Assembly: GCA_049613795.1 (NCBI GenBank)
Contig: JBMZCX010000014.1
Coordinates: 1-43,993, forward strand
Direction of reading: 5' to 3'
DNA: 43,993 nucleotides
Source: Thalassotalea_B sp049613795
GTDB taxonomy: Bacteria > Pseudomonadota > Gammaproteobacteria > Enterobacterales > Alteromonadaceae
Positions 35,075 through 43,238 of the stretch are shown piece by piece; the stretch's first letter is position 1, and each line of letters starts with the position of its first letter. Under the pieces are notes generated by a model. It worked only from the letters and a program-made list of their open reading frames with translations, was not told the origin of the DNA and did not search any database. A program made the position numbers and the translations under genes.

Positions 35075-35635
35075 ATGTCTACAGACAATAACCAACCGTT
35101 ATTTAGCCAGCACGAACATGCTCTTGAAAAAGCGTATGAGGTTTGTCCTACGTGTGGTAGTGAACTTGCCATAAAAAACAGTAAGTCGGGCACTTTTTTA
35201 GGCTGTGTATCGTATCCTAAATGCGACTATAGCCGACCTGTTGTTGAGCATGAACGAGTAGAAGATAATGTGCTTTCAGGTAGTGAATGCCCTGAGTGTG
35301 GACATGAGCTTGCGGTTAAACAAGGTCGATATGGTATGTTTATTGGTTGTACCAATTACCCTGAATGTCATCATATTGAGAACGAAAAAGCACAAGCGAG
35401 TGAAGAAATTGCTTGTCCAAGTTGCAAAAATGGGCGGTTAATTGAAAGGCAAAGTCGCTTCGGTAAAACTTTTTATGCGTGTAATGCTTATCCAAAATGC
35501 AAATATGCGGTTAACCATCCTCCTGTTGTTGAGCAATGTCAGAAATGTGGTTTTGGTTTGTTGGTTAAAAGACAAATGGCTGCTGGCGAAAAATTACAAT
35601 GCGCACAAAAGAAGTGTGGCCATTTTCAGACATAA
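35075..35635 (+). CDS. yrdD: Topoisomerase-type zinc-finger protein YrdD
   Basis: Protein of 186 residues made of four zinc-ribbon units of the topoisomerase I C-terminal type: CPTCG...CVSYPKC, CPECG...CTNYPEC, CPSCK...CNAYPKC and CQKCG...CAQKKC, each with four cysteines. These bind single-stranded DNA in topoisomerase I; the function of the free-standing form is unknown. E. coli YrdD is similar in length (180) and lies in the same place, between smg and tsaC. It begins 48 bp after the smg terminator. Confidence 0.93.
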   Translation: MSTDNNQPLFSQHEHALEKAYEVCPTCGSELAIKNSKSGTFLGCVSYPKCDYSRPVVEHERVEDNVLSGSECPECGHELAVKQGRYGMFIGCTNYPECHHIENEKAQASEEIACPSCKNGRLIERQSRFGKTFYACNAYPKCKYAVNHPPVVEQCQKCGFGLLVKRQMAAGEKLQCAQKKCGHFQT

Positions 35636-35660
35636 AAAAAGCGAGTATTCACTCGCTTTC
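35634..35660. terminator. Bidirectional terminator between yrdD and purK
   Basis: Perfect nine-base stem AAAGCGAGT / ACTCGCTTT, loop ATTC, with an A-run on the left and T-rich sequence on the right. It serves the convergent genes yrdD (+) and purK (-). Confidence 0.88.
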
Positions 35661-35679
35661 TACTTAGTTTTACTTAGCG

Positions 35680-36837
35680 TTAGCTTACACGTGCTAAATA
35701 TTTTTCAGCAAACTCTGCTAAATCAGGGAAAGCTTTAGCATCTAGTATATTAGCTAATGCTGTTAAGCGTTGAGCGAGTTCTTGCGGTGTTTGGCCATTC
35801 ACATTAATGTGACCCATTTTTCTACCGCTACGTTTCTCTTTATTATACCAATGCACAGCTAAGCTTGGTATTGCTAGAGCGGTACTTGGTATTGAGTCTT
35901 CACCTAAAATATTAACCATTGCAGTTGGACGTACTAATTGTGTACTGCCTAAAGGTAAGCCACAAATGGCACGCAAGTGATTTTCAAATTGACAAGTGTC
36001 GGCACCTTGCTGAGTCCAATGACCTGAGTTATGAACACGCGGAGCTATTTCATTCACTAATAGTTGCTCACCAACTTGAAAGAACTCAATTGCTAACACA
36101 CCTACATAGTTAAGCTTTTCGGTAATGTCGGTGAATACTTTATGGGCTTGTGCTTGAAGCTGTTTATCACTGTTAACTGCAACAGAGACACTTAACACTC
36201 CATCTGTATGATGATTTTCTGTTAGTGGATAAACGGCTATTTCGCCTTGGGCGTTACGTGCGCCAACTAAAGACACTTCGCGATCGAAAGGAACCATTTG
36301 CTCAGCGACAATACCTTGGGGTACTGATGATGTTGCTGCGGCAATAAAATTCGCCATATCTTGCCAAAGGGCATCAGCTTGCTCTGCTGACTTCATGCGC
36401 CACTGGCCTTTTCCGTCGTAACCCTCTAGCGCACTCTTGAATATGATTGGCAATTCAAGAGCAGCTAATGCTTGCTCAAAATCGGCCTTGGTTTCAATAA
36501 TATGGTGTTTAGCGTTAGTAACCTGACATGACTCAAGTAATGTTTTTTCTAAACGCCTATCGCCACCTATTTTAATTGATTGGCTACTTGGAAATAATTT
36601 TCCTGAGGCTTCACACTGCATTAAAATGTCATGAGCAACATGTTCAAACTCAGCCGTGATCACATCGGCTTCAGCAATTCCCTCAGCTAGGCTTCCGTAG
36701 GTATGTTCAGGTACTACAGGGTGTACCACATTATTGCTGCGAACATCGTATGCTTTTACATCCATGTTTAAAGGTGAGCCAGCTAAATCCATCATGCGAG
36801 CTAATTGACCTGCGCCTAGTACCAAAACTTTTTTCAT
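35680..36837 (-). CDS. purK: N5-carboxyaminoimidazole ribonucleotide synthase
   Basis: ATP-grasp enzyme that carboxylates aminoimidazole ribonucleotide with bicarbonate and ATP in purine synthesis; PurE then moves the carboxyl group. The protein has 385 residues (E. coli 355). Start KKVLVLGAGQLARMMDLAG, ATP-grasp segments FKSALEGYDGKGQW and VAEQMVPFDREVSLVGAR, and the metal-binding VNEIAPRVHNSGHWTQQGA are present. It follows purE by 13 bp in one operon. Confidence 0.97.
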   Translation of the reverse strand: MKKVLVLGAGQLARMMDLAGSPLNMDVKAYDVRSNNVVHPVVPEHTYGSLAEGIAEADVITAEFEHVAHDILMQCEASGKLFPSSQSIKIGGDRRLEKTLLESCQVTNAKHHIIETKADFEQALAALELPIIFKSALEGYDGKGQWRMKSAEQADALWQDMANFIAAATSSVPQGIVAEQMVPFDREVSLVGARNAQGEIAVYPLTENHHTDGVLSVSVAVNSDKQLQAQAHKVFTDITEKLNYVGVLAIEFFQVGEQLLVNEIAPRVHNSGHWTQQGADTCQFENHLRAICGLPLGSTQLVRPTAMVNILGEDSIPSTALAIPSLAVHWYNKEKRSGRKMGHINVNGQTPQELAQRLTALANILDAKAFPDLAEFAEKYLARVS

Positions 36838-36850
36838 TAACTGTTTACGC

Positions 36851-37333
36851 CTACTCTGCTGGGTTTGGATTATTTAAAATAGTATCAGTTTGTTCTTTTC
36901 TGAACTGTTCAATATTAGCCATTATTTCTTGGTCGTGTGTGCCTAAGATTTGAGCGGCTAATAAACCAGCATTGGCAGCACCTGCTGTACCTATTGCTAA
37001 CGTACCAACGGCAATACCTTTTGGCATTTGTACAATTGATAATAGCGAGTCTTGACCATTAAGTGCTTTTGATTGCACTGGCACACCTAACACTGGTAAT
37101 GGAGTATATGCTGCAGCCATACCCGGTAAATGAGCTGCTCCACCTGCGCCTGCAATAATAACTTTAATACCACGATCTTTTGCGGTTTCAGCATATTCAG
37201 CTAAAAGGTGAGGGGTTCTGTGAGCTGAAACCACTTTAGTTTCATAAGAAACGTTCAGTAAATCTAGCATATCGGTTGCGTGTTTCATTGTTGGCCAGTC
37301 TGACTTTGACCCCATGATAATACCCACTTTCAT
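36851..37333 (-). CDS. purE: N5-carboxyaminoimidazole ribonucleotide mutase
   Basis: Converts N5-CAIR to 4-carboxyaminoimidazole ribonucleotide. The protein has 160 residues (E. coli 169). Active-site motifs MGSKSDWPTM (7-16), SAHRTP (36-41) and the loop GAGGAAHLPGM are intact, with the ligand-binding VGTLAIGTAGAANAGLLAAQ near the end. A perfect -10 hexamer TATAAT on the minus strand (37402-37397) lies about 65 bp upstream with only a weak -35. I do not see a PurR operator of the E. coli kind. Confidence 0.97.
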   Translation of the reverse strand: MKVGIIMGSKSDWPTMKHATDMLDLLNVSYETKVVSAHRTPHLLAEYAETAKDRGIKVIIAGAGGAAHLPGMAAAYTPLPVLGVPVQSKALNGQDSLLSIVQMPKGIAVGTLAIGTAGAANAGLLAAQILGTHDQEIMANIEQFRKEQTDTILNNPNPAE

Positions 37334-37396
37334 TATCTTTCACCTTGATTATTAATTTAATAAGAGACGCTACGTACCTCTAAAAATAAGGCGCGC

Positions 37397-37402
37397 ATTA
37401 TA
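37397..37402 (-). promoter_or_regulatory. Candidate -10 element of purEK
   Basis: Perfect TATAAT on the minus strand in the 273-bp divergent gap between purE and the acyl-CoA synthetase gene. The -35 region is poor, so the promoter may need an activator. Confidence 0.45.
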
Positions 37403-37474
37403 CCTGTATTTATTCCAATACGGAAATATTCCAGAGACTTTTTGTTTAAAAAAGCAACAGGTTTACCATTAATA

Positions 37475-37497
37475 CTTTAGTCGATCCTAGACTAAAG
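37475..37497. repeat. Perfect inverted repeat upstream of the acyl-CoA synthetase gene
   Basis: CTTTAGTC-GATCCTA-GACTAAAG: eight-base perfect arms with a seven-base spacer, 109 bp before the start codon. The size and symmetry suit a dimeric regulator such as a TetR-family protein; it lacks a U-run and is not a terminator. Confidence 0.55.
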
Positions 37498-37606
37498 ACG
37501 CATAGGTTAAAAATGATAAATAGGTACACTAACATTATTTATTAGCGTTATAAGTAAGCACTAAAGTACATAAGTCAATGTGGTACTGTGCTTTAAGGAA
37601 ATGAGA

Positions 37607-39235
37607 ATGACGAATATTTATAATCAGGGCCTTGAAAAAGTGGCTGCAAACAGTACACCATTATCACCCATTAACTTTTTAAACCGAACCGCAGATGTAT
37701 ACCCTAATCGAACGGCCATTATTCATGGTGATGAAAAAATATCGTATCAAAAATATCGTGAGAATGTACGCTGCTTAGCTTCAGCACTTGTACAGAGAGG
37801 GGTTAAAGAAGGCGATACCGTTAGTATTATTGCGGCCAATATTCCTGCTTTTTTAGATGCGCATTACGGTGTGCCGTTAACTGGGGCAGTACTCAATTCA
37901 ATTAATATTCGGCTCGATGCAACTAATATTGCTTTTATTCTTGATCACAGCGAGTGTGATGTTTTGTTAGTCGATACCGCTTTTTCATCGGTTGTAAAAA
38001 AAGCACTCGCGTTGTGCTCACGCAACCCTTTAATTATTGATATTGAAGACCCTTTAAGTGAGGGAGGAGATCGTTTAGGTGAAATAGAGTATAAAGCCTT
38101 GCTACAAGAAGGTGACCCTAACTTTAATGGCAATATGATCCACAATGAATGGCAAGCACTTGCGCTTAATTACACCTCAGGAACAACAGGTAATCCTAAG
38201 GGGGTTGTTTATTCGCATCGAGGAGCTTACTTAAATGCTGTGGGCAATAATATGATTTGGCCACTTAATGGTGAAACGGTGTATTTATGGACATTACCCA
38301 TGTTTCATTGCAATGGTTGGTGCTTTCCTTGGACTGTTGTCGCTATGGCGGGTACACAGGTTTGTTTACGCCAAGTGGAGGTTTCTGCCATTGTAAATTC
38401 AATTATTGATAATAACGTTACCCATTTTTGTGGGGCTCCAATTGTTTTGAATATGATCTTAAATGCCGAGGCTGAACTACTTGCTAAGCTACCGAGTAAA
38501 ATTAAGGCAATGACCGCAGGCGCACCACCACCAGCCAGTGTAATAAAAGGTATGGAAGCGCTTAATATCGAAATTACTCAAGGTTATGGCTTAACTGAAG
38601 TGTATGGCCCTTGCGTGGTAAGTGAATGGAAGCCTGAATGGAATACCCTAAATGACGATGAAAGAGCGGCATTAAAAGCACGCCAAGGTGTGCGTTATCC
38701 AACACAAGAAGATGTTGATGTGCTAGACCCTCAAACAATGCTACCAGTGCCTAGTGATGCCGAAAGTATTGGCGAAATTATGTTCAGAGGTAACACTACG
38801 ATGAAGGGTTACTTAAAAAATGAAACGGCGACTGAAGATGCCTTTAAACATGGTTGGTTTCATTCGGGGGACTTGGCGGTTAAACATCCCGATGGGTATA
38901 TTGAAATACGCGATCGCTCAAAAGATATTATCATTTCAGGAGGAGAGAATATTTCGTCTGTTGAAGTAGAAAGTGTACTTTATAATCACCCTGCGGTAAT
39001 GGAAGCGGCTGTTGTGGCAAGGACTGATGAAAAATGGGGTGAAACACCGTGTGCGTTTGTTACCTTAAAAAAAGGGCAGCAAGCGAGTGAAAGTGAAATC
39101 ATCTCATTTTGTAGAGATAATATGGCTAATTTTAAAGCACCTAAAACGATTGTGTTTAGTGAGCTACCTAAAACTTCAACGGGTAAAATACAAAAATTTA
39201 TTTTACGCCAAAAAGTGAAAAGCTTAGCTGAGTAA
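37607..39235 (+). CDS. Acyl-CoA synthetase (AMP-forming), medium/long-chain type
   Basis: Activates a carboxylic acid to its CoA ester through an acyl-adenylate. I use the ATG at 37607 (AAGGA seven bases upstream), giving 542 residues. Core motifs: YTSGTTGNPKGV (189-200, P-loop), GYGLTEVYGP, and HSGDLAVKHPDGYIEIRDRSKDIIISGGENIS in the hinge region (split here only by reading), with the catalytic lysine in KTSTGKIQ near residue 527. It resembles the subgroup that includes 3-methylmercaptopropionyl-CoA ligase (DmdB) of the marine DMSP pathway as well as fatty acyl-CoA ligases; the substrate cannot be decided from sequence. It stands alone and has its own upstream inverted repeat. Confidence 0.9.
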   Translation: MTNIYNQGLEKVAANSTPLSPINFLNRTADVYPNRTAIIHGDEKISYQKYRENVRCLASALVQRGVKEGDTVSIIAANIPAFLDAHYGVPLTGAVLNSINIRLDATNIAFILDHSECDVLLVDTAFSSVVKKALALCSRNPLIIDIEDPLSEGGDRLGEIEYKALLQEGDPNFNGNMIHNEWQALALNYTSGTTGNPKGVVYSHRGAYLNAVGNNMIWPLNGETVYLWTLPMFHCNGWCFPWTVVAMAGTQVCLRQVEVSAIVNSIIDNNVTHFCGAPIVLNMILNAEAELLAKLPSKIKAMTAGAPPPASVIKGMEALNIEITQGYGLTEVYGPCVVSEWKPEWNTLNDDERAALKARQGVRYPTQEDVDVLDPQTMLPVPSDAESIGEIMFRGNTTMKGYLKNETATEDAFKHGWFHSGDLAVKHPDGYIEIRDRSKDIIISGGENISSVEVESVLYNHPAVMEAAVVARTDEKWGETPCAFVTLKKGQQASESEIISFCRDNMANFKAPKTIVFSELPKTSTGKIQKFILRQKVKSLAE

Positions 39236-39255
39236 CCTTTATCTTTCTTCGGAAT

Positions 39256-39286
39256 ACGGGCAGTCAATATGTCTGCCTGTGTTTTT
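39256..39286 (+). terminator. Possible terminator after the acyl-CoA synthetase gene
   Basis: ACGGGCAG / CTGCCTGT stem (one G-U pair), nine-base loop, then GTTTTTG. Moderate quality. Confidence 0.6.
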
Positions 39287-39349
39287 GTGTGAATTCGTCA
39301 TTAAAACCTCGTATAATCGGCTTATTATCTCTTAACGTATTACTTTTTT

Positions 39350-39895
39350 GTGAGTGAAGAGCAACAAATTTTTCAACAAGGTGGCATTATTGCCTATCCA
39401 ACTGAAGCCGTATTCGGTTTAGGCTGCGATCCTGATAACTTAAACGCAATAAAACGTTTATTAGCGTTAAAAAATCGACCTCAAGAAAAAGGACTGATCT
39501 TATTAGCGGCGACATATCAGCAATTATTGCCTTATATCCAAGACAGTATTTTAACAGCTGAACAGCGCCATGACATTTTGTCACGCTGGCCCAATGGCAC
39601 TACTCAAATTATTCAAAAAAACCCTCAGATCTCTACATTAATTAGTGGGCGCTTCAATACTATTGCTGTTCGAGTGACAGATCAGCCGGATGTAGTGGCT
39701 TTGTGTAATAGTGTGAATAAACCAATAATATCAACCAGTGCAAATTTATCAGGTCAACCACCAGCAACTACTTGGCAAGAAGTCGAACAACAGCTAGCAA
39801 ATAAGGTTGATTTTATTATAAAAGGCAACACGTTAGGTTATGTAAAACCATCTACAATCATTGATGCCATATCAGGAGAAACTGTACGCGTATGA
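39350..39895 (+). CDS. tsaC: Threonylcarbamoyl-AMP synthase
   Basis: Makes threonylcarbamoyl-adenylate from threonine, bicarbonate and ATP, the first step of the t6A37 tRNA modification. The protein has 181 residues from a GTG start (E. coli 190, which has a longer N-terminus). The YrdC/Sua5 fold is clear: IIAYPTEAVFGLGCDPDN, LLALKNRPQEKGLILLA, the TIAVRVTDQPDVVALC segment and ISTSANLSGQPP. No strong ribosome site is seen, so the start is less certain. Its stop overlaps the hemF start by 4 bp (ATGA). Confidence 0.94.
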   Translation: MSEEQQIFQQGGIIAYPTEAVFGLGCDPDNLNAIKRLLALKNRPQEKGLILLAATYQQLLPYIQDSILTAEQRHDILSRWPNGTTQIIQKNPQISTLISGRFNTIAVRVTDQPDVVALCNSVNKPIISTSANLSGQPPATTWQEVEQQLANKVDFIIKGNTLGYVKPSTIIDAISGETVRV

Positions 39896-40803
39896 GCCAA
39901 GTAAGTATTGAACAAGTAATTGAATTTTTAAAAAAATTACAAGATAACATTTGTAATGAGCTAGAAGCTGCAGATGGAAGTGGTAAATTTGTAGAAGATA
40001 GCTGGACTCGAGCAGAGGGCGGTGGAGGCCGAACGAGAGTACTGACTAATGGTGACGTAATAGAGCAGGGGGGTGTTAATTTTTCATTAGTTTCTGGCGA
40101 TAAACTTCCGCCATCTGCTACCGCACATCGCCCTGAATTAGCGGGTAGAACATGGCGCGCCTGTGGTGTTTCACTTGTTATTCATCCTAAAAACCCTTTT
40201 ATTCCTACTTCGCATGCCAATGTTCGTTTTTTTATTGCGGAAAAAGAAGGCGAAGCACCTGTATGGTGGTTTGGCGGTGGTTTCGACTTAACACCATTTT
40301 ACCCGTTTAAAGAAGATGTTGTGCATTGGCATCAAACGGCTAAAAACTTATGTGAGCCTTTTGGTGAGACTACTTATCAAGAGCACAAGCAGTGGTGCGA
40401 TGAATACTTCTACTTAAAGCATCGCAATGAAACACGCGGTGTTGGTGGTTTGTTTTTTGATGATTTAAATGATTGGCCTTTTGAACAATGCTTAAATTAT
40501 ATTAAAGCGGTTGGCCAAGGTTTTATTGATGCGTATGTGCCTATTATTAATAAGCGGAAAAACACCTTATACCAAGAGCCTCATCGTCAATTTCAACTAT
40601 ATCGCCGTGGTCGATACGTTGAATTTAACTTGGTTTTCGACCGAGGCACCTTATTTGGCTTGCAATCAGGCGGGCGTACAGAGTCTATCTTAATGTCTAT
40701 GCCACCTTTAGCTCGTTGGGAATATAACTACCAACCTGAACAAGGAAGTGAAGAAGCGCAGTTAGCCTCGTACCTCGTTCCACAAAATTGGTTAGAAGAT
40801 TAA
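39892..40803 (+). CDS. hemF: Oxygen-dependent coproporphyrinogen III oxidase
   Basis: Converts coproporphyrinogen III to protoporphyrinogen IX with molecular oxygen in heme synthesis. The protein has 303 residues (E. coli 299). Conserved blocks are the glycine-rich EGGGGRTRV (42-50), metal-site histidines H98 (VIHPKNP) and H108 (TSHANVRFF), WWFGGGFDLTPFYPF, and the C-terminal GRYVEFNLVFDRGTLFGLQS. It is coupled to tsaC by a 4-bp overlap, and dgkA follows after 4 bp. The oxygen-dependent enzyme implies aerobic growth. Confidence 0.98.
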   Translation: MSQVSIEQVIEFLKKLQDNICNELEAADGSGKFVEDSWTRAEGGGGRTRVLTNGDVIEQGGVNFSLVSGDKLPPSATAHRPELAGRTWRACGVSLVIHPKNPFIPTSHANVRFFIAEKEGEAPVWWFGGGFDLTPFYPFKEDVVHWHQTAKNLCEPFGETTYQEHKQWCDEYFYLKHRNETRGVGGLFFDDLNDWPFEQCLNYIKAVGQGFIDAYVPIINKRKNTLYQEPHRQFQLYRRGRYVEFNLVFDRGTLFGLQSGGRTESILMSMPPLARWEYNYQPEQGSEEAQLASYLVPQNWLED

Positions 40804-40807
40804 AACA

Positions 40808-41179
40808 ATGACAGAAAAAAATAATTATGGCCATTTACAGCGTTTCGGCCCTGCAATTAAAAATAGCGCAATGGGATTAAAGGCCGCTTATAAGTATGAG
40901 TTAGCTTTTCGCCAAGAAGTCTTTCTTTTTATTGTATTAACGCCCGTTGCATTTTATATAGCCCAAGGTTTTGTTGAGTTTGTGTTATTGATGTCGGGAC
41001 TTTTTGCCATTCTAATTACTGAGCTATTAAACTCAGCAGTTGAAGCTGTAGTTGACAGAGTAGGGCTAGAGCATCATGAGCTTAGTGGTCGTGCTAAAGA
41101 CATCGGCTCTGCAGCTGTGTTTGTTGCCATTGTTTATTTTTTAATGGTATGGCTGTCAAAAATTTATACCATGCTCTAA
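40808..41179 (+). CDS. dgkA: Diacylglycerol kinase
   Basis: Small inner-membrane kinase that phosphorylates diacylglycerol left from osmoregulated glucan and lipopolysaccharide synthesis, recycling it to phosphatidate. The protein has 123 residues (E. coli 122) and three transmembrane helices. The active-site signature E72-LL-N75-SAV-E79 followed by AVVDRVG matches E. coli E69, N72 and E76. It lies 4 bp after hemF, an unusual partner, so tsaC-hemF-dgkA look like one transcript. Confidence 0.95.
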   Translation: MTEKNNYGHLQRFGPAIKNSAMGLKAAYKYELAFRQEVFLFIVLTPVAFYIAQGFVEFVLLMSGLFAILITELLNSAVEAVVDRVGLEHHELSGRAKDIGSAAVFVAIVYFLMVWLSKIYTML

Positions 41180-41242
41180 TACCAAGCATTTTTAACTATA
41201 TCGTTTGATTTTTATAAATAACCACATTATTAGTAAGTTTAT

Positions 41243-41256
41243 TTGAGGTGGGTCAA
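41243..41256 (+). promoter_or_regulatory. FNR-like site in the ompW promoter
   Basis: TTGAG-GTGG-GTCAA, eight of ten matches to the FNR half-sites TTGAT-N4-ATCAA. Its centre lies about 41 bases upstream of the start point predicted from the -10 hexamer TACAAT (41278-41283), the classic class II activator position. No good -35 is present, which fits an activated promoter. Confidence 0.5.
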
Positions 41257-41323
41257 AGTTTTTAATTATTAGCTCCTTACAATAGCGGCCAATTAAAGCA
41301 TTCACTATTGAAAGGAACTTCTA

Positions 41324-41998
41324 ATGAAAAAAAGTCTATTGGCTATCGCCCTAATGTCTGTAATTACTGTCACACATGCTGCTGATTATAAAGCCGGGGA
41401 TATTGTTGTACGCGGCGGTGTTACAAATGTTAATCCTAATAGCGACCATTCAGCTGTATTACTTGCTGGTGCTGATTCAACAATGTCATTAACGGTTGAT
41501 GACAACGCTCAGCTTGGTTTAAATTTTGTTTATTTTTATAATCAACATTTCGCTATTGAGATACTTGCAGCAACGCCATTTACTCACGATGTAACAATAT
41601 ACGATCCAAATGCAGTACTGAATGTTGATGGTGCAAAGCTTGCTGAAGTCAGCCATTTACCACCTACGATTAGTGCGCTTTATTATTTTGATATTAATTC
41701 CAATATAAAGCCGTATGTAGGTGTAGGCTTAAATTACACTATTTTCTTCGACGAAAGTTTTGAAAGCGGGCCTAAGAGTCTAGGTTTAACCAATTTAGAC
41801 CTCAAAAGTTCGTTTGGCCTGGCTGTTCAGGCAGGTGTTGATTACCAGTTAAATAGTCAGTGGCACATTAATACGTCTGTCCGTTATCTCGATATAGATA
41901 CAGAAGCATCATTCGATGTAGGTGGAAATAATATTGGTCGAGCGAACATTGATATCGATCCAACAGTATTCTCTGTTTTAGTTGGCTATAAATTTTAA
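41324..41998 (+). CDS. ompW: Outer membrane protein OmpW
   Basis: Eight-stranded outer-membrane beta barrel with a hydrophobic channel. The protein has 224 residues. A signal peptide (MKKSLLAIALMSVITVTHA, cut before ADYKAG) precedes alternating barrel strands; family marks are GDIVVRGGVTNVNP, NDHFA-like NQHFAIEILAATPF, HLPPTISALYYF, PYVGVGLNYTIFF, the WHINTSVRYLDIDTEA strand, and the final IDPTVFSVLVGYKF ending in Phe as barrel proteins do. AAGGA precedes the ATG. In E. coli ompW is controlled by FNR, and an FNR-like site is present here. Confidence 0.96.
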   Translation: MKKSLLAIALMSVITVTHAADYKAGDIVVRGGVTNVNPNSDHSAVLLAGADSTMSLTVDDNAQLGLNFVYFYNQHFAIEILAATPFTHDVTIYDPNAVLNVDGAKLAEVSHLPPTISALYYFDINSNIKPYVGVGLNYTIFFDESFESGPKSLGLTNLDLKSSFGLAVQAGVDYQLNSQWHINTSVRYLDIDTEASFDVGGNNIGRANIDIDPTVFSVLVGYKF

Positions 41999-42055
41999 TG
42001 ATGAAATATATAGCGTACTAGAAGCAGGTTGTTTTAACCCGAGATCAGATTACTT

Positions 42056-42082
42056 AGGGTGACACAATCGTGTTGCCCTTTA
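42056..42082 (+). terminator. Probable terminator after ompW
   Basis: Ten-base stem AGGGTGACAC / GTGTTGCCCT with two wobble pairs and an AATC loop, followed by TTATC; the T-run is short. The rest of the 178-bp ompW-aroE gap is AT-rich and should contain the aroE promoter. Confidence 0.6.
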
Positions 42083-42176
42083 TCTATTTAGTCATAGCCT
42101 AATAGCAAACAAGTATTGGCAAAATATAACTAATTCTATAATCTATTGGTATTCATCTTATTGTCAGTATCTACCC

Positions 42177-42989
42177 ATGGATAAATACCGCGTCTTCGGC
42201 AACCCAATTGAACAATCTAAATCTCCTGCTATACATCAAGCATTTGCTCGCCAAACTGATCAACCAATAAATTATGAAAAAGAACTTGTTGCGTTAAATG
42301 ACTTTGAAAACACCGTTCAGAGCTTTATAAAAAAAGGTGGCAAAGGCGCGAACGTTACTGCGCCCTTCAAAGAGCAAGCCAATAAGTTGTGTGATCATCT
42401 TAGTGACTGTGCAAGGTTATCTGGTGCGGTTAATACATTGTCGTTTATTAATGGAAAGATTTATGGCGATAACACCGATGGTTTAGGCCTAGTGAAAGAC
42501 ATACAGGCGCATCAAGTTGAATTTAAAGATGCGAACATTTTGTTAATAGGTGCGGGTGGTGCAGCGAAAGGTGTGGTTTCATCATTATTAGCGCAACAGC
42601 CTAAATTGTTAGTTATTACTAATAGAACTGTCGCCAAGGCACAGCAAATAGTTGACCAATATCCTGTAGAAAATATTGAATCGAGTACGCTTGCCGATAT
42701 TATCAAGTTTCACTTCGATATTATTATTAATGCAACATCAGCAGGCCTAACAGGCGATAGCCTACCCATACCTAAACAAGTCATTACAAAAAAAACGGTG
42801 TGTTACGATATGGTTTATGGCAAAAAGCTCACCCCATTCTTACAAGTAGCCAAAGAGCTTGGCGCTCTTCAAGTGATTGATGGTTTAGGTATGTTAGTTG
42901 GGCAGGCAGCCGAAAGCTTTTCTATATGGCGTAACGTTAAGCCTAAAACAAACGATATACTACAAAAATTAAGAGAAGAGCTTTCTTAG
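42177..42989 (+). CDS. aroE: Shikimate dehydrogenase
   Basis: NADPH-dependent reduction of 3-dehydroshikimate to shikimate in aromatic amino acid synthesis. The protein has 270 residues (E. coli 272). Substrate-site S14 and S16 in QSKSPAIH, catalytic K65 in NVTAPFKE and D101 in DNTDGLG are present; the NADP fold is LLIGAGGAAKGVVSSLL with NRTVAKAQ for the phosphate. GMLVGQAAESFSIW closes the protein. The DUF1488 gene starts 1 bp after its stop. Confidence 0.98.
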   Translation: MDKYRVFGNPIEQSKSPAIHQAFARQTDQPINYEKELVALNDFENTVQSFIKKGGKGANVTAPFKEQANKLCDHLSDCARLSGAVNTLSFINGKIYGDNTDGLGLVKDIQAHQVEFKDANILLIGAGGAAKGVVSSLLAQQPKLLVITNRTVAKAQQIVDQYPVENIESSTLADIIKFHFDIIINATSAGLTGDSLPIPKQVITKKTVCYDMVYGKKLTPFLQVAKELGALQVIDGLGMLVGQAAESFSIWRNVKPKTNDILQKLREELS

Positions 42990-42990
42990 C

Positions 42991-43221
42991 ATGAATCAAC
43001 AAATACTGATAAATGATGACTTTCATTTTAATAAACATCTGAAGGCTTGGAGCTTCACGGGTATATATAGCGGTAACCTATTAACCTTTATTATCAGTCA
43101 ATCAGAGAATATTCAAACAATTACACAAGCAGTAAAATTTGACTGGGAAGCCAAAGCAGAAGAATGGTTTGAAGAAAATGAGTTAGATGAAGAAACGACT
43201 ATCTACCTAACTCATTGTTAA
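42991..43221 (+). CDS. DUF1488 family protein (YrdB-like)
   Basis: Acidic protein of 76 residues of unknown function, placed directly after aroE like yrdB in E. coli (85 residues). It shows a strand-rich first half (KAWSFTGIYSGNLLTFIISQ) and a charged helical end (FDWEAKAEEWFEENELDEE) with several Trp and Glu, the pattern of the DUF1488 family. It is probably translated together with aroE (1-bp gap). No signal peptide or membrane segment. Confidence 0.8.
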   Translation: MNQQILINDDFHFNKHLKAWSFTGIYSGNLLTFIISQSENIQTITQAVKFDWEAKAEEWFEENELDEETTIYLTHC

Positions 43222-43238
43222 TTCACTATATGCTAGGA

